Origin: Shewanella fodinae
GTDB taxonomy: Bacteria; Pseudomonadota; Gammaproteobacteria; Enterobacterales; Shewanellaceae
Assembly: GCF_014651955.1 (NCBI RefSeq)
Contig: NZ_BMXW01000027.1
Location: forward strand, 1 to 36,724
Reading direction: 5' to 3'
Length of the DNA stretch: 36,724 bases
The notes below the pieces were generated by a model. It made no database searches, was not told the DNA's origin, and saw only the letters and a program-made list of their open reading frames with translations. Of the stretch, positions 16,571-25,388 are shown one piece after another (the first letter of the stretch is position 1; the number at the start of each line of letters is the position of its first letter). Made by a program: the position numbers and the translations under genes.

Positions 16571-16733
16571 CGCATGGCATTATTGAGAAACAAGGTATTA
16601 ACATTACCGGGAAGGTCATGATTGTCCAAGAGACCAATGTGGTCTAGATGTCTCTTTGTTGAGGTAACTAACTAATTCTAAATATATTTAAACGTTTTGT
16701 GAAATTTGTAAAAGAATGAAACAAGCACAGATA

Positions 16734-17564
16734 CTATTTCCGGCCGTCGAGCCAGCCTTGTGCCATGCCGACTAACAGCCCTGCCAGATGTGCACCATTG
16801 GCAATGCTTAGACCAAACATGCCAGTAAAACCAAATGCTAACCAGAGCAGCATAAAGCCCACAATAGCAGGCTGAACCTCAATACCAGCGGTGGGTTTCA
16901 AACGGCCCATTATCCAGCAGTAACCGAGCAGTGCATATACCACTCCTGATAGCCCCCCAAAATCGGGCCCAGCAACAAAATATTGCACCAAGTTGGGAAG
17001 CGTTCCGGCAACGAGCAACAGCAGTAGTAAAGGTTGGCTACCAACGCGGTTTTCAACGCGCCCCCCCAAAATCCACCACCACATTAAATTGAACACAATA
17101 TGTAATGCGGAAAAATGTAACAGACTTGGGGTAAACAGCCGCCACACTTGGGCTGGTGTGGCATCGGCGGAGCTGCCAAAGAAACCGAGGGCATTAAATA
17201 CCGCCTCTTCACCGCCCAGATTCATTGCAGCAAAAATAATGATACAGGCCAACATCACGACTAGCGTGAGCGGTCCGGCTCCGGTAATAAGTTGACTGAA
17301 TAGCTGCAGCGACGGCGCACCATAATCTGGCGCTTGGCGGTTATCGCCATGTTCCCAAGAGGCTTGGCGATATTTGTTATCACCTGGATTGCGGATAAAA
17401 TCGAAGAATGCCTGGCGCGCGGCTTCAACCTGTTCTGCGTGTTTAACACAGATAGCAACGCCTCGCTCTAGGTGCACCATTTGGCATTCGATGCCTTGGC
17501 CGCGCAGGTAGTCAATCAGCGCCAGTGCAGCTCTTTCATTGGGGAGTCGGCCAATTTCCAGCAT
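16734..17564 (-). CDS. glpG: Rhomboid intramembrane serine protease GlpG
   Basis: Intramembrane protease cutting transmembrane segments in the inner membrane. With the ATG at 17564 it has 276 residues, exactly the E. coli length, and its start overlaps the glpE stop as TGATG, typical of translational coupling; a TTG 12 bp upstream is the alternative. Residues about 1-85 form the cytoplasmic domain and the rest six membrane helices. Catalytic Ser is in GLSGVVYALLGY (about 206) and His in NGAHLAGLLVGM (about 259); the HFSALHIVFNLMWWW segment supplies the conserved His and Asn of helix 2. It forms an operon with glpE, as in the E. coli glpEGR order, but glpR is absent here. Confidence 0.96.
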   Translation of the reverse strand: MLEIGRLPNERAALALIDYLRGQGIECQMVHLERGVAICVKHAEQVEAARQAFFDFIRNPGDNKYRQASWEHGDNRQAPDYGAPSLQLFSQLITGAGPLTLVVMLACIIIFAAMNLGGEEAVFNALGFFGSSADATPAQVWRLFTPSLLHFSALHIVFNLMWWWILGGRVENRVGSQPLLLLLLVAGTLPNLVQYFVAGPDFGGLSGVVYALLGYCWIMGRLKPTAGIEVQPAIVGFMLLWLAFGFTGMFGLSIANGAHLAGLLVGMAQGWLDGRK

Positions 17565-17869
17565 CAGTCGTACCAAGGCCAGGCGGCAAAACCACCTTCC
17601 AGACTGTACACTTCGTCAAATCCCTGTTGATGTAGGTATTCTGCGGCGCTCTGACTGCTGATGCCGTGATAGCAAACAACCACTAGGGGTTTTTCCATAT
17701 CTGCTTGAGTCATAAATTCTGCCAGATTGTCGTTACCAAGCCTGACTGCGCCCGGAATGTGACCTTTTTCATAACTGGCAACATCACGAATGTCGACGAT
17801 TTGCACTTCAGCTTGCTGTTGCTGCAATTGTTTCAGTGCTGTGGCAGAGATTATCTGGTAGTTACTCAT
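17564..17869 (-). CDS. glpE: Thiosulfate sulfurtransferase GlpE (single-domain rhodanese)
   Basis: A 101-residue cytoplasmic rhodanese transferring sulfane sulfur from thiosulfate to cyanide or thiols. The active-site loop is CYHGIS (Cys about 64), followed by SAAEYLHQQGFDEVYSLEGGF, as in E. coli GlpE (108 residues). ATG 17869 has AGGAT six bases upstream; an open frame extends upstream, but that part does not resemble the family. The stop overlaps the glpG start. A CRP-like site lies 21-36 bp upstream of the ATG. Confidence 0.94.
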   Translation of the reverse strand: MSNYQIISATALKQLQQQQAEVQIVDIRDVASYEKGHIPGAVRLGNDNLAEFMTQADMEKPLVVVCYHGISSQSAAEYLHQQGFDEVYSLEGGFAAWPWYD

Positions 17870-17889
17870 GTTGATCCTGAAGATGTAAA

Positions 17890-17905
17890 AGTGATTTGTA
17901 TCACA
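17890..17905 (-). promoter_or_regulatory. CRP-like site upstream of glpE
   Basis: Minus-strand TGTGATACAAATCACT matches the CRP consensus TGTGA-6-TCACA at nine of ten core positions and has A/T flanks (AAAA before, TTT after). It lies between tdh and glpE, very near the glpE start, a place better suited to repression or to a promoter reading the other way. Binding is inferred from sequence. Confidence 0.6.
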
Positions 17906-17947
17906 TTTTGCATCAGGGCACCGCATCCGTACAGTGCCCCGTGACCG

Positions 17948-18973
17948 TTAATCCCAGTTAAGGATGACTTTACCTGACTGACCAGAGCGCATGGCGTCAA
18001 AGCCTTGCTGGAAGTCATCAATTGCAAATCTGTGGGTAATCACCGGTGAAATATCCAAACCCGATTGGATCAAACTGGCCATTTTATACCAGGTTTCAAA
18101 CATTTCTCGTCCGTAAATGCCTTTGATTACCAAGCCTTTGAAGATCACCTTGCTCCAGTCAATGGCCATCTGTCCAGCAGGAATACCGAGCATGGCAATC
18201 TTGCCACCGTGGTTCATGGTATCCAACATGGCATGGAACGCTGATGGTACCCCGGACATCTCCAGACCCACATCAAAACCTTCCGTCATTTTCAGGTCTT
18301 TCATTACCTGTTTCAGATCTTCTTTGGCAACATTTACCGCACGGGTAGCTCCCATTTTACGCGCCAGTTCCAGCCGATATTCATTGACATCGGTGATCAC
18401 CACATGACGGGCACCCACATGTTTACAGATGGCCACCGCCATGATGCCGATAGGGCCAGCACCGGTGATCAACACATCTTCGCCCACCAGATCAAATGAC
18501 AGTGCGGTATGCACCGCATTACCAAAGGGGTCGAAAATGGAGGCCAATTCGTCGCTGATGTCTTCTGGGATGCGGAATGCGTTAAAGGCCGGAATAACCA
18601 GATATTCGGCAAAGCAGCCTTCGCGGTTAACTCCAACACCAAAGGTATTGCGACACAGATGTGTGCGTCCAGCACGGCAGTTGCGACAATGACCACAGGT
18701 GATATGACCCTCGCCAGATACTCGGTCACCCACTTTAAAACCGCGCACTTCATCACCCACGCCCACAACTTCACCCACATATTCGTGACCGACCACCATA
18801 GGCACCGGAATGGTCTTCTGTGACCACTCGTCCCAGTTGTAGATGTGTACATCGGTACCGCAAATAGCGGTTTTGCGAATTTTTATCAGCAGATCGTTGG
18901 GCCCCATGGTGGGTTCCGGCACATCGACCATCCAGATACCCTGTTCGGGTTTGAGTTTACTGAGAGCTTTCAT
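17948..18973 (-). CDS. tdh: L-threonine 3-dehydrogenase
   Basis: Zinc- and NAD-dependent dehydrogenase converting L-threonine to 2-amino-3-ketobutyrate; cytoplasmic. It has 341 residues, as in E. coli, from the second of two adjacent ATGs (AGGA lies seven bases before it; the first ATG at 18976 is possible). [15 protein letters not shown] holds the catalytic Cys, GHEYVGEVV the zinc His-Glu, and [15 protein letters not shown] the structural zinc cysteines. The NAD-binding GAGPIG loop is present. It lies 20 bp after kbl, whose product uses the intermediate, so the two form a threonine-degradation operon. Confidence 0.98.
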   Translation of the reverse strand: MKALSKLKPEQGIWMVDVPEPTMGPNDLLIKIRKTAICGTDVHIYNWDEWSQKTIPVPMVVGHEYVGEVVGVGDEVRGFKVGDRVSGEGHITCGHCRNCRAGRTHLCRNTFGVGVNREGCFAEYLVIPAFNAFRIPEDISDELASIFDPFGNAVHTALSFDLVGEDVLITGAGPIGIMAVAICKHVGARHVVITDVNEYRLELARKMGATRAVNVAKEDLKQVMKDLKMTEGFDVGLEMSGVPSAFHAMLDTMNHGGKIAMLGIPAGQMAIDWSKVIFKGLVIKGIYGREMFETWYKMASLIQSGLDISPVITHRFAIDDFQQGFDAMRSGQSGKVILNWD

Positions 18974-18993
18974 CATTTATTCCTGCAAAATTT

Positions 18994-20187
18994 TTAGATA
19001 ACACTCAGCTGTTTACCGATTCGGGTAAAGGCTTCGATGGCTTTGTCCAGCTGTGCTTTGGTATGGGCCGCTGACATTTGGGTACGGATGCGTGCTTGTC
19101 CCTTGGGCACTACGGGGAATGAGAAACCAATAACGTAGATATTTTCTTTAAGTAAGGCATCGGCAAAAGCACTGGCAAGTTTGGCATCGCCTAGCATTAC
19201 TGGAATGATGGCATGATCCGCCCCCGCTAGCGTGAAGCCTGCTGCTGTCATCTGTTCCCGGAAATAACGACTGTTTTCCCAAACAGCATTGCGCAGGTCG
19301 TCACCATGTTCTAATAGTTCCAGTACTTTGATGGAAGCGCTGACGATTGCTGGCGCCAATGAGTTGGAAAACAAATAAGGGCGAGAGCGTTGCCGCAGCC
19401 AGTCAATCACCTCTTTTTTGGCGGCGGTGTAGCCACCGGAAGCGCCGCCAAGTGCTTTACCCAGTGTGCCGGTAATAATATCAACGCGACCCATTACCTC
19501 GCAGTATTCGTGGGTGCCGCGACCATGCGCACCAACAAAGCCCACAGCATGGGAATCGTCAACCATCACCAGCGCGCCGTATTTATCGGCTAGATCGCAC
19601 ACCCCTTTCAGGTTGGCAATTACACCATCCATAGAGAATACGCCGTCGGTGGCGATCAGAATGTGGCGGGCATTAGCCGCCTTTGCCGCTTGCAGTTGTT
19701 GCTCCAGATCGGCCATGTCGTTGTTGGCATAACGGAAGCGCATAGCCTTACACAAACGCACGCCATCAATGATGGAGGCATGGTTGAGTGCATCGGAGAT
19801 AATCGCATCTTCGGCACCTAGCAGGGTTTCAAACAAACCGCCGTTAGCATCAAAACAAGAGGAGTACAGAATGCTGTCTTCCATTCCCAGAAATGCGGCG
19901 ATTTTGGCTTCCAACTGTTTATGGATGTCCTGTGTCCCACAGATAAAACGTACCGATGCCATGCCAAAGCCGTGGGCGTCCATGCCTTGCTGCGCCGCTT
20001 CAATCAATTGTGGGTGGTTAGCCAATCCCAGATAGTTATTGGCGCAGAAGTTGATAACTTCATGCTCGCCAACGCGAATCGCGGTTTGTTGCGGTGAGAC
20101 AATCACCCGTTCGTTTTTGTATAGACCTTCGGCTTTAGTGTCAGCCAGTTGTTGCTGAATTTGGGCGTAGAATGAGGAAGATGCCAC
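18994..20187 (-). CDS. kbl: 2-amino-3-ketobutyrate CoA ligase (glycine C-acetyltransferase)
   Basis: PLP enzyme splitting 2-amino-3-ketobutyrate with CoA into glycine and acetyl-CoA, the second step of threonine breakdown. It has 397 residues (E. coli 398). The blocks [31 protein letters not shown] and [16 protein letters not shown] are typical, [11 protein letters not shown] holds the PLP-contacting Asp and His, and the Schiff-base Lys lies in [14 protein letters not shown] (about 244). The start is a GTG with AGGAG eight bases upstream. It is the first gene of the kbl-tdh operon. Confidence 0.98.
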   Translation of the reverse strand: MASSSFYAQIQQQLADTKAEGLYKNERVIVSPQQTAIRVGEHEVINFCANNYLGLANHPQLIEAAQQGMDAHGFGMASVRFICGTQDIHKQLEAKIAAFLGMEDSILYSSCFDANGGLFETLLGAEDAIISDALNHASIIDGVRLCKAMRFRYANNDMADLEQQLQAAKAANARHILIATDGVFSMDGVIANLKGVCDLADKYGALVMVDDSHAVGFVGAHGRGTHEYCEVMGRVDIITGTLGKALGGASGGYTAAKKEVIDWLRQRSRPYLFSNSLAPAIVSASIKVLELLEHGDDLRNAVWENSRYFREQMTAAGFTLAGADHAIIPVMLGDAKLASAFADALLKENIYVIGFSFPVVPKGQARIRTQMSAAHTKAQLDKAIEAFTRIGKQLSVI

Positions 20188-20395
20188 CTTAAGTCTCCTT
20201 GGTTTGATTATGTTGACTTGTGGAGTGGCGGCATTTTAACCCCAAAGTTCAGGGCTCTACAGCGATTTTTATCCGCCATCAAATTGGATTAGTCAAACTA
20301 GGGCAGATTGCTGTAATTGATAAATAAATCTAATGAATCTGCTAGTAACTTCTCGTCGGTTAATCTTGTGTAACTGGTTGTTTCTCTTTACTGAT

Positions 20396-21040
20396 TTACT
20401 GTGGCTTGCGCGCCAACTCAGCGTAATGTTGCTCCAGCCGGACAAAAGTGTTTGCTGAATGGCTGGTGGCATATCCATTAAAAATCATCAGTACCCGCAG
20501 CACGCCTTCGTAAAGGGTGGCCTTGGTAATGCCAGTGGCATCGGATTGCGTCAGTTGGTAGCTGATCCAAAAGCTGACCATCATTCTGATGGTGTCAGCT
20601 AGACGGCTAATTTTGTCAGGTGCAACTGCTAGAAAACCATCGCGACACAACTGTGTCAGCAGCTCTGTGGCATGGGTTTGCACTCGAGTTTGTACTTTCA
20701 GATAACGCAGCTTCAACGCTTCATCTCGCCCGAGAATATCCACTAAGTTGGCATACATAAAGCGAAACTGCCACATGGTGTAAAAGATGGCATCGAAGTA
20801 GCGGATCAGCAATTCTACATCCAGTTGTTGTGGCGTATAGGGCTGAAAGGCTGACTCTAAGTGATTTTCGTACAGGGTAAAGATGCTGCGGATAATGTCT
20901 TCTTTATTACGAAAGTGGTAATAGAGATTGCCTGGACTCATACCGAGATGGGCGGCGATATGGTTGGTGGTGGTACTGCGTTCACCATTCTCGTTAAATA
21001 ACTGCAGACTAGCTTGGATGATTCGATCACGGGTTTTCAT
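20396..21040 (-). CDS. TetR/AcrR-family transcriptional regulator
   Basis: A 214-residue DNA-binding regulator. The N-terminal helix-turn-helix is clear (about residues 1-55: RDRIIQASLQLFNENG, then HIAAHLGMSPGNLYYHFRNKEDI). The C-terminal ligand and dimer domain is not assignable by eye. ATG 21040 is chosen because AAAGGA lies five bases upstream; the open frame extends seven codons further. It is divergent from waaA with about 95 bp between starts, where TTGC-AAAC-GCAA is a weak candidate operator. Its target and ligand are unknown; control of waaA or of its own gene is only a positional guess. Confidence 0.88.
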   Translation of the reverse strand: MKTRDRIIQASLQLFNENGERSTTTNHIAAHLGMSPGNLYYHFRNKEDIIRSIFTLYENHLESAFQPYTPQQLDVELLIRYFDAIFYTMWQFRFMYANLVDILGRDEALKLRYLKVQTRVQTHATELLTQLCRDGFLAVAPDKISRLADTIRMMVSFWISYQLTQSDATGITKATLYEGVLRVLMIFNGYATSHSANTFVRLEQHYAELARKPQ

Positions 21041-21135
21041 AGAGTTCCTTTGCAAACGCAAGTCCTGGTTATTGCCACGGCAGCGACTATGTTAACATTC
21101 TCCTCATTGTGGTTGAACCTTCCGATAATTGTCTG

Positions 21136-22416
21136 ATGAATCTGCGTTATTACTCATTATTGTTATATCTGTTGACGCCGCTATTGCTGCTGTATCTGGC
21201 GTTTCGTGCGCTCAAGAGTGCGGATTATCGAGGGCGCTGGGGGGAACGCTTTGGCCTGAGTCAGTTAAGGCGTAGCGATATACTGATCCACAGTGTTTCC
21301 ATGGGCGAAACCTTAGCGGCGTTACCCTTGATCCGCATACTGCAACAGCAGCGGCCAGATCTCAGTATTACGGTGACCACTACCAGTCCCACAGGCTCCA
21401 GAGAAGTCATCAAAGCACTAGGGAACAGTGTGCAGCATCAATACCTGCCATTTGATCTGCCTTGGTGTATTCGGCGTTTTCTTAAACAGTTACAGCCACA
21501 GTTAGTGATTATGATGGAGACCGAACTGTGGCCCAACCTGTTGCATCAGGCAAAACAGCAAGGAGCCCAACTGCTGTTGGCGAATGCTAGGTTGTCGGCT
21601 AAATCGGCCGCCAATTATCATAAATGGCCGAAGCTCAGCCGCCCGATGTTACAGTCGTTGGACCGCATTGCCGTACAAACCGCCACGGAAGCGCAGCGTT
21701 TCATTGAGTTGGGTGTTATGCCAAGCAAACTGCAAGTATGTGGTAGCCTCAAATTTGATCTGCAACTGGATGACAGCAAAATTGTTGTGGCCAAGGAACA
21801 GCGGCAGCAGTGGGGCCGTCAGACGTCGCCAGTATGGATCGCTGGCAGTGTCCATCCCGGTGAATTTGCAGCGATGTTGGATTGCCATAAAACCCTGCTG
21901 CAACAATGGCCGCAAGCGTTATTGATTATGGTGCCTCGTCATCCCGAGCAATTTGATAATGCTGCCGAGGTGATTCAGCGCAGCGGACTGCGTTTTGTGC
22001 GGCGCAGTCACAACACCCGTGTTAGTCATGAAACACAGGTATTGCTGGCCGATACGATGGGCGAGTTGCTGGCGCTGTATAGTTGTGCCGATGTGGCTTT
22101 TGTAGGCGGGACACTGATCCCCAATGGCGGACATAATCCACTGGAACCAGCCGCCTTGGGGCTACCGGTATTAGAAGGGCCTAATTATCGAGATTTTAAA
22201 GAGATCAGTGGCTTGCTGGTGGATGCCGGGGCGATGCAGATTGTGGCGGATGCACCGCAATTGGCGGCGGCTATACAAGGATTATGGTCTGATGTGGAAC
22301 GTTGGCAACAGGCAAGTCGTGCCAGTTTAGCGGTGGTCTCCGCTAATAAAGGTGCACTCGAAAGGCAGTCGACGTTAGTGTTGCAGTTGCTGGCAAGCAT
22401 TAAGTCCGCGGATTAA
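21136..22416 (+). CDS. waaA: Kdo transferase (3-deoxy-D-manno-octulosonic acid transferase)
   Basis: Inner-membrane enzyme that adds Kdo from CMP-Kdo to lipid A precursor, the first step of LPS core assembly. It has 426 residues from ATG 21136 (E. coli 425); an upstream GTG at 21109 is possible but the family N-terminus matches MNLRYYSLLLYLLTPL, which is the membrane anchor. RWGERFG (Glu about 37) holds the catalytic base. HSVSMGETLA, METELWPN and the C-terminal block FVGGTLIPNGGHNPLEPAA are family landmarks of the GT30 GT-B fold. It faces kdkA, whose 3' end overlaps by 17 bp. No strong SD is visible. Confidence 0.97.
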   Translation: MNLRYYSLLLYLLTPLLLLYLAFRALKSADYRGRWGERFGLSQLRRSDILIHSVSMGETLAALPLIRILQQQRPDLSITVTTTSPTGSREVIKALGNSVQHQYLPFDLPWCIRRFLKQLQPQLVIMMETELWPNLLHQAKQQGAQLLLANARLSAKSAANYHKWPKLSRPMLQSLDRIAVQTATEAQRFIELGVMPSKLQVCGSLKFDLQLDDSKIVVAKEQRQQWGRQTSPVWIAGSVHPGEFAAMLDCHKTLLQQWPQALLIMVPRHPEQFDNAAEVIQRSGLRFVRRSHNTRVSHETQVLLADTMGELLALYSCADVAFVGGTLIPNGGHNPLEPAALGLPVLEGPNYRDFKEISGLLVDAGAMQIVADAPQLAAAIQGLWSDVERWQQASRASLAVVSANKGALERQSTLVLQLLASIKSAD

Positions 22417-23119
22417 CCTGGTGATATCCCTTGAGTAACCATTGCCAGCATTGCTCGTTGAAGGCCAGTGTTGGTTGTTTGCCTCGTTCCTTATTAAAGG
22501 AACGTAATAACCGTTGCAAATTCGCCTGTTGCCATTGCGATGCTACTTTTTTAAAACAACCGCGGTCGAAATCAATCAGATAAAATTTGTCGCCGCTGAG
22601 CAGAATATTTTTAGCATTCAAGTCCGCGTGATAAACACCACGACAGTGAAATTCAGCGATCTGAGCCCCTAATGCTTGCCACTGAGTTTCGGTCAATGTT
22701 GTGTGTGCCAGAATGGCCACTAGATCGCTTGCTCCAGCAATGCGCTCAATCAAAATATCGGCTCGATACCACCAGCCAAAACGCTCGATGTTCGCGGCGA
22801 TCGGTTTGGGTACCGGTAACCCTTGCTGGTATAGCTGTTCTAGCAGCACCAATTCGGCCACTGCCCGGGTTTGGTGAAAACCGGTAAACAGGTAGGCATC
22901 CTTGCTGAACTTTTCCATCAAACCGCCGCGCCAGTAGTGGCGTAATACCCAGTGTTGCTGCGCATAGCGCACAAACCAAGTGGTGTAGCGCCCCTTGGAA
23001 GTGCCGGTGATCAACTGTTGCTCACGCCAGAAAGAATCACGAAACCATGTTGGGGTAATTTCTGTTGGAGTGGCGTCGGTTGCAGCGATGCAGCCTGTGG
23101 CGGTTTTGATGAAGTGCAT
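22400..23119 (-). CDS. kdkA: 3-deoxy-D-manno-octulosonic acid kinase
   Basis: Kinase that phosphorylates the single Kdo residue of LPS using ATP, with a eukaryotic-type kinase fold. Motifs: WVLRHYWRGGLMEKFSKDAYLF (the ALRHYYRGG-type block with the ATP lysine region), LPVPKPIA, the catalytic loop YHADLNAKNILL and LIDFDRG (the DFD metal site). ATG 23119 gives 239 residues and aligns best with known KdkA N-termini; an ATG at 23182 would give 260 residues, and neither has a clear SD. A Kdo kinase next to a Kdo transferase suggests an inner core with one phosphorylated Kdo, as in Haemophilus, Vibrio and Shewanella. It is on the opposite strand to the rest of the cluster. Confidence 0.93.
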   Translation of the reverse strand: MHFIKTATGCIAATDATPTEITPTWFRDSFWREQQLITGTSKGRYTTWFVRYAQQHWVLRHYWRGGLMEKFSKDAYLFTGFHQTRAVAELVLLEQLYQQGLPVPKPIAANIERFGWWYRADILIERIAGASDLVAILAHTTLTETQWQALGAQIAEFHCRGVYHADLNAKNILLSGDKFYLIDFDRGCFKKVASQWQQANLQRLLRSFNKERGKQPTLAFNEQCWQWLLKGYHQVNPRT

Positions 23120-23204
23120 GGGAAATCTAATGTGTAAGCATGGAACCTGCGGCCATTCTACATTAAGATCCGGGGCTTGCATCCCATAACTGGCATTTGT
23201 TCCG

Positions 23205-24248
23205 ATGAGTTTTGATCCCCGCCAAATTCGCTCACTGTGTGTATTGCGTTTATCTGCTATTGGCGATGTGTGTCATGCGGTTGCCATGGTACAGGCGATT
23301 CAGCGGCAATATCCAACCTTGGCTATCACCTGGGTGATTGGCAAAGTGGAGTACCAACTTCTCAAATACCTGCCGGGGATTGAATTTGTCGTGTTTGATA
23401 AATCTCAGGGATGGCGTAGTTATCGCGCGCTGAAACAAGCCTTTCACGGTCGCCGTTTTGATGTTCTGCTGCATATGCAGGTGGCGCTGCGTGCCACTAT
23501 TGCGTCCTTGATGATCCCGGCAAAAATTCGTATTGGCTTTGATCGCGCCCGTGCTAAAGAAGGGCAGTGGCTGGTCACTAATGAGCGGGTGGCACCACTG
23601 GCAACTCCACATGTACTTGATGGTTTTATGGGATTTGCCGCCAAGTTGGGAGTAACGGACCTCAAGCCGCGCTGGGATATACCGATCCCAACGGCTGATA
23701 GTGCATTTGCTGAGCAACTTATGGGAACTCAACGGTGGTTTGTTATCTGCCCAGCGGCCAGCAAAGCTGAACGTAATTGGTTGCCGGAAAGTTATGCTGC
23801 CGTGGCCGAACATGCGGCAGCTCAGGGGTTTAACATCATGCTCTGTGGCGGCCCTGCGGTGATGGAACAGCAGCTTGCCAGCGATATCATCAACGCCTGT
23901 CAGTGTCAGATCACTAATCTTGTGGGGAAAACCACCTTGGTTCAGATGCTGGCAATCTTACGTCAGGCATCATTGGTGTTAGCGCCGGATACCGGGCCAA
24001 CTCACATGGCGGTGACACAGGGCACGCCGGTCATTGGCTTGTATGCGCATTCAAACCCAGGTCGCACCGGCCCCTATCTGTGGCAACAGTATGTGGTAAG
24101 TGCTTACCAGCAGGCCATTAATGCACAATTTTCGGGGCAAACGGTGCCCTGGGGAACCCGCGCTAAAGGTGAACAACTGATGTCTCAAATTCCGGTAGCA
24201 GCCGTTATTGGGATGTTCGATCAGGTTGTATTAGAACAACACTTGTAG
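23205..24248 (+). CDS. Glycosyltransferase family 9, heptosyltransferase-like
   Basis: A 347-residue GT-B enzyme of the ADP-heptose:LPS heptosyltransferase family. LRLSAIGDVCHAVAMVQAI at the N-terminus and LVLAPDTGPTHMAVTQGTPVIGLYAHSNPGRTGPY at about residues 255-290 are the two family signatures. It probably adds the first or an early heptose to Kdo in the LPS inner core at the cytoplasmic membrane face. Its start is divergent from kdkA and it opens a run of five plus-strand glycosyltransferase genes ending before coaD. WaaC, WaaF or WaaQ identity cannot be told reliably without alignment. Confidence 0.9.
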   Translation: MSFDPRQIRSLCVLRLSAIGDVCHAVAMVQAIQRQYPTLAITWVIGKVEYQLLKYLPGIEFVVFDKSQGWRSYRALKQAFHGRRFDVLLHMQVALRATIASLMIPAKIRIGFDRARAKEGQWLVTNERVAPLATPHVLDGFMGFAAKLGVTDLKPRWDIPIPTADSAFAEQLMGTQRWFVICPAASKAERNWLPESYAAVAEHAAAQGFNIMLCGGPAVMEQQLASDIINACQCQITNLVGKTTLVQMLAILRQASLVLAPDTGPTHMAVTQGTPVIGLYAHSNPGRTGPYLWQQYVVSAYQQAINAQFSGQTVPWGTRAKGEQLMSQIPVAAVIGMFDQVVLEQHL

Positions 24249-24253
24249 CTTAC

Positions 24254-25339
24254 ATGGATGAATTTATGGTTGGGTCATCCCATAAGGGAATGAAATTTTT
24301 ATTTATTCCGGTCTCTTCTGCGGAGGGGATTGGTGAATATATGCGCTCACTTATTATCGCAGACGCTATCGCTGACCGTTGGCCGCAGGCGCAGATCCGT
24401 TTTATTCTTCATCGCGATGCACCTTATGTCAGTGCTTGCCGTTACCCAACAGAGTTACTGGATGAAACGCCGACCAAACGGGTGGCGGCGGTGAATCAGA
24501 TAGTCTCAGACTATCGACCCGATGTGGTCATTTTCGATGCCTCTGGCCGCAAAACGCAGCTACAACATGCGAAGCGTTGTGGTGCAAAAGTCATCTTTAT
24601 CAGCCAACATCGGCGTAAACGCAGCCGTGGCCTTAAATGGCAACGATTACGGGTAACTGATAGCCACTGGGTTGTGCAGCCAAAGTTTTTTATCGGTGAT
24701 ATCAGTTGGTTGGAGCGGTTGAAGTTACGGTGGCTGCGAAAGCCTGAGCCGATAACTGTTGGTCCAGTGTTTAGCTCTCCGCAACCAGCTCGGCAACAAC
24801 AGCTACTATCACAATATAACTTACGTGCTAACAATTTCTGGTTATTTAACGCCGGGTCAGGTGGCCATCAGGTGGCTGGTAAACTGGTGGCGGATACTTT
24901 TGCCAAAGCCGCTGCGGGTGTTTATCAACAAACGGGCATGCCTTGTGTCATGGTGTTTGGCGCTAACTACCGGCAAGCTTTGCCACAATATCCCGGTGTA
25001 GTGGCCGTTACTGATATTGATAATGTGTCATTTATCAGCCTGTTGGCGGCAGCAGCTAGTGCTGTATTGGCAGGCGGCGATACCTTATTGCAAGCGCTGG
25101 CCTTACATATTCCTACCGTTGCCGTGCCGGTGGCGAAAGACCAACACGCGCGGATCAACAGCTGTGCTGCACAGCATCTGTGCCTCAAAGCTGAATTTGA
25201 TACAAGCGTGATGATTAACTGCGCGATAGCGTTACGGGAACCTGAGATGCAAATGCAGCTCAAACAACAGATGTCGTCACAAGGATTAAGCAACGGCCTT
25301 GACGTGGTGATGGCGCAGCTCGAAGCTTTGCTGAGATAG
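24254..25339 (+). CDS. Putative GT-B glycosyltransferase (MurG/PseG-like fold)
   Basis: A 361-residue protein of the LPS cluster. The N-terminal half has FLFIPVSSAEGIGEYMRSL, resembling the GxGH-type loop region, and DVVIFDASG. The C-terminal half has FNAGSGG near residue 197 and LAGGDTLLQALALHIPTVAVPVAKDQHARIN (about 275-305), which resembles the donor-binding region of GT28-type enzymes. Similarity to a specific family is not certain. The start could be 24254 (ATG, weak SD), 24266 or 24290; the similarity to a Rossmann fold begins at the last one. It follows the GT9 gene by six bases. The sugar and acceptor are unknown. Confidence 0.65.
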   Translation: MDEFMVGSSHKGMKFLFIPVSSAEGIGEYMRSLIIADAIADRWPQAQIRFILHRDAPYVSACRYPTELLDETPTKRVAAVNQIVSDYRPDVVIFDASGRKTQLQHAKRCGAKVIFISQHRRKRSRGLKWQRLRVTDSHWVVQPKFFIGDISWLERLKLRWLRKPEPITVGPVFSSPQPARQQQLLSQYNLRANNFWLFNAGSGGHQVAGKLVADTFAKAAAGVYQQTGMPCVMVFGANYRQALPQYPGVVAVTDIDNVSFISLLAAAASAVLAGGDTLLQALALHIPTVAVPVAKDQHARINSCAAQHLCLKAEFDTSVMINCAIALREPEMQMQLKQQMSSQGLSNGLDVVMAQLEALLR

Positions 25340-25388
25340 GGACAACAGGTTGCAATGTTTCTGCAGTATTGAAAGGTGACAAATAATA

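Noticed and set aside
20188..20395. Leader peptide or attenuator before kbl-tdh
   Set aside because: No threonine-rich short frame and no paired terminator/antiterminator were visible in this gap.
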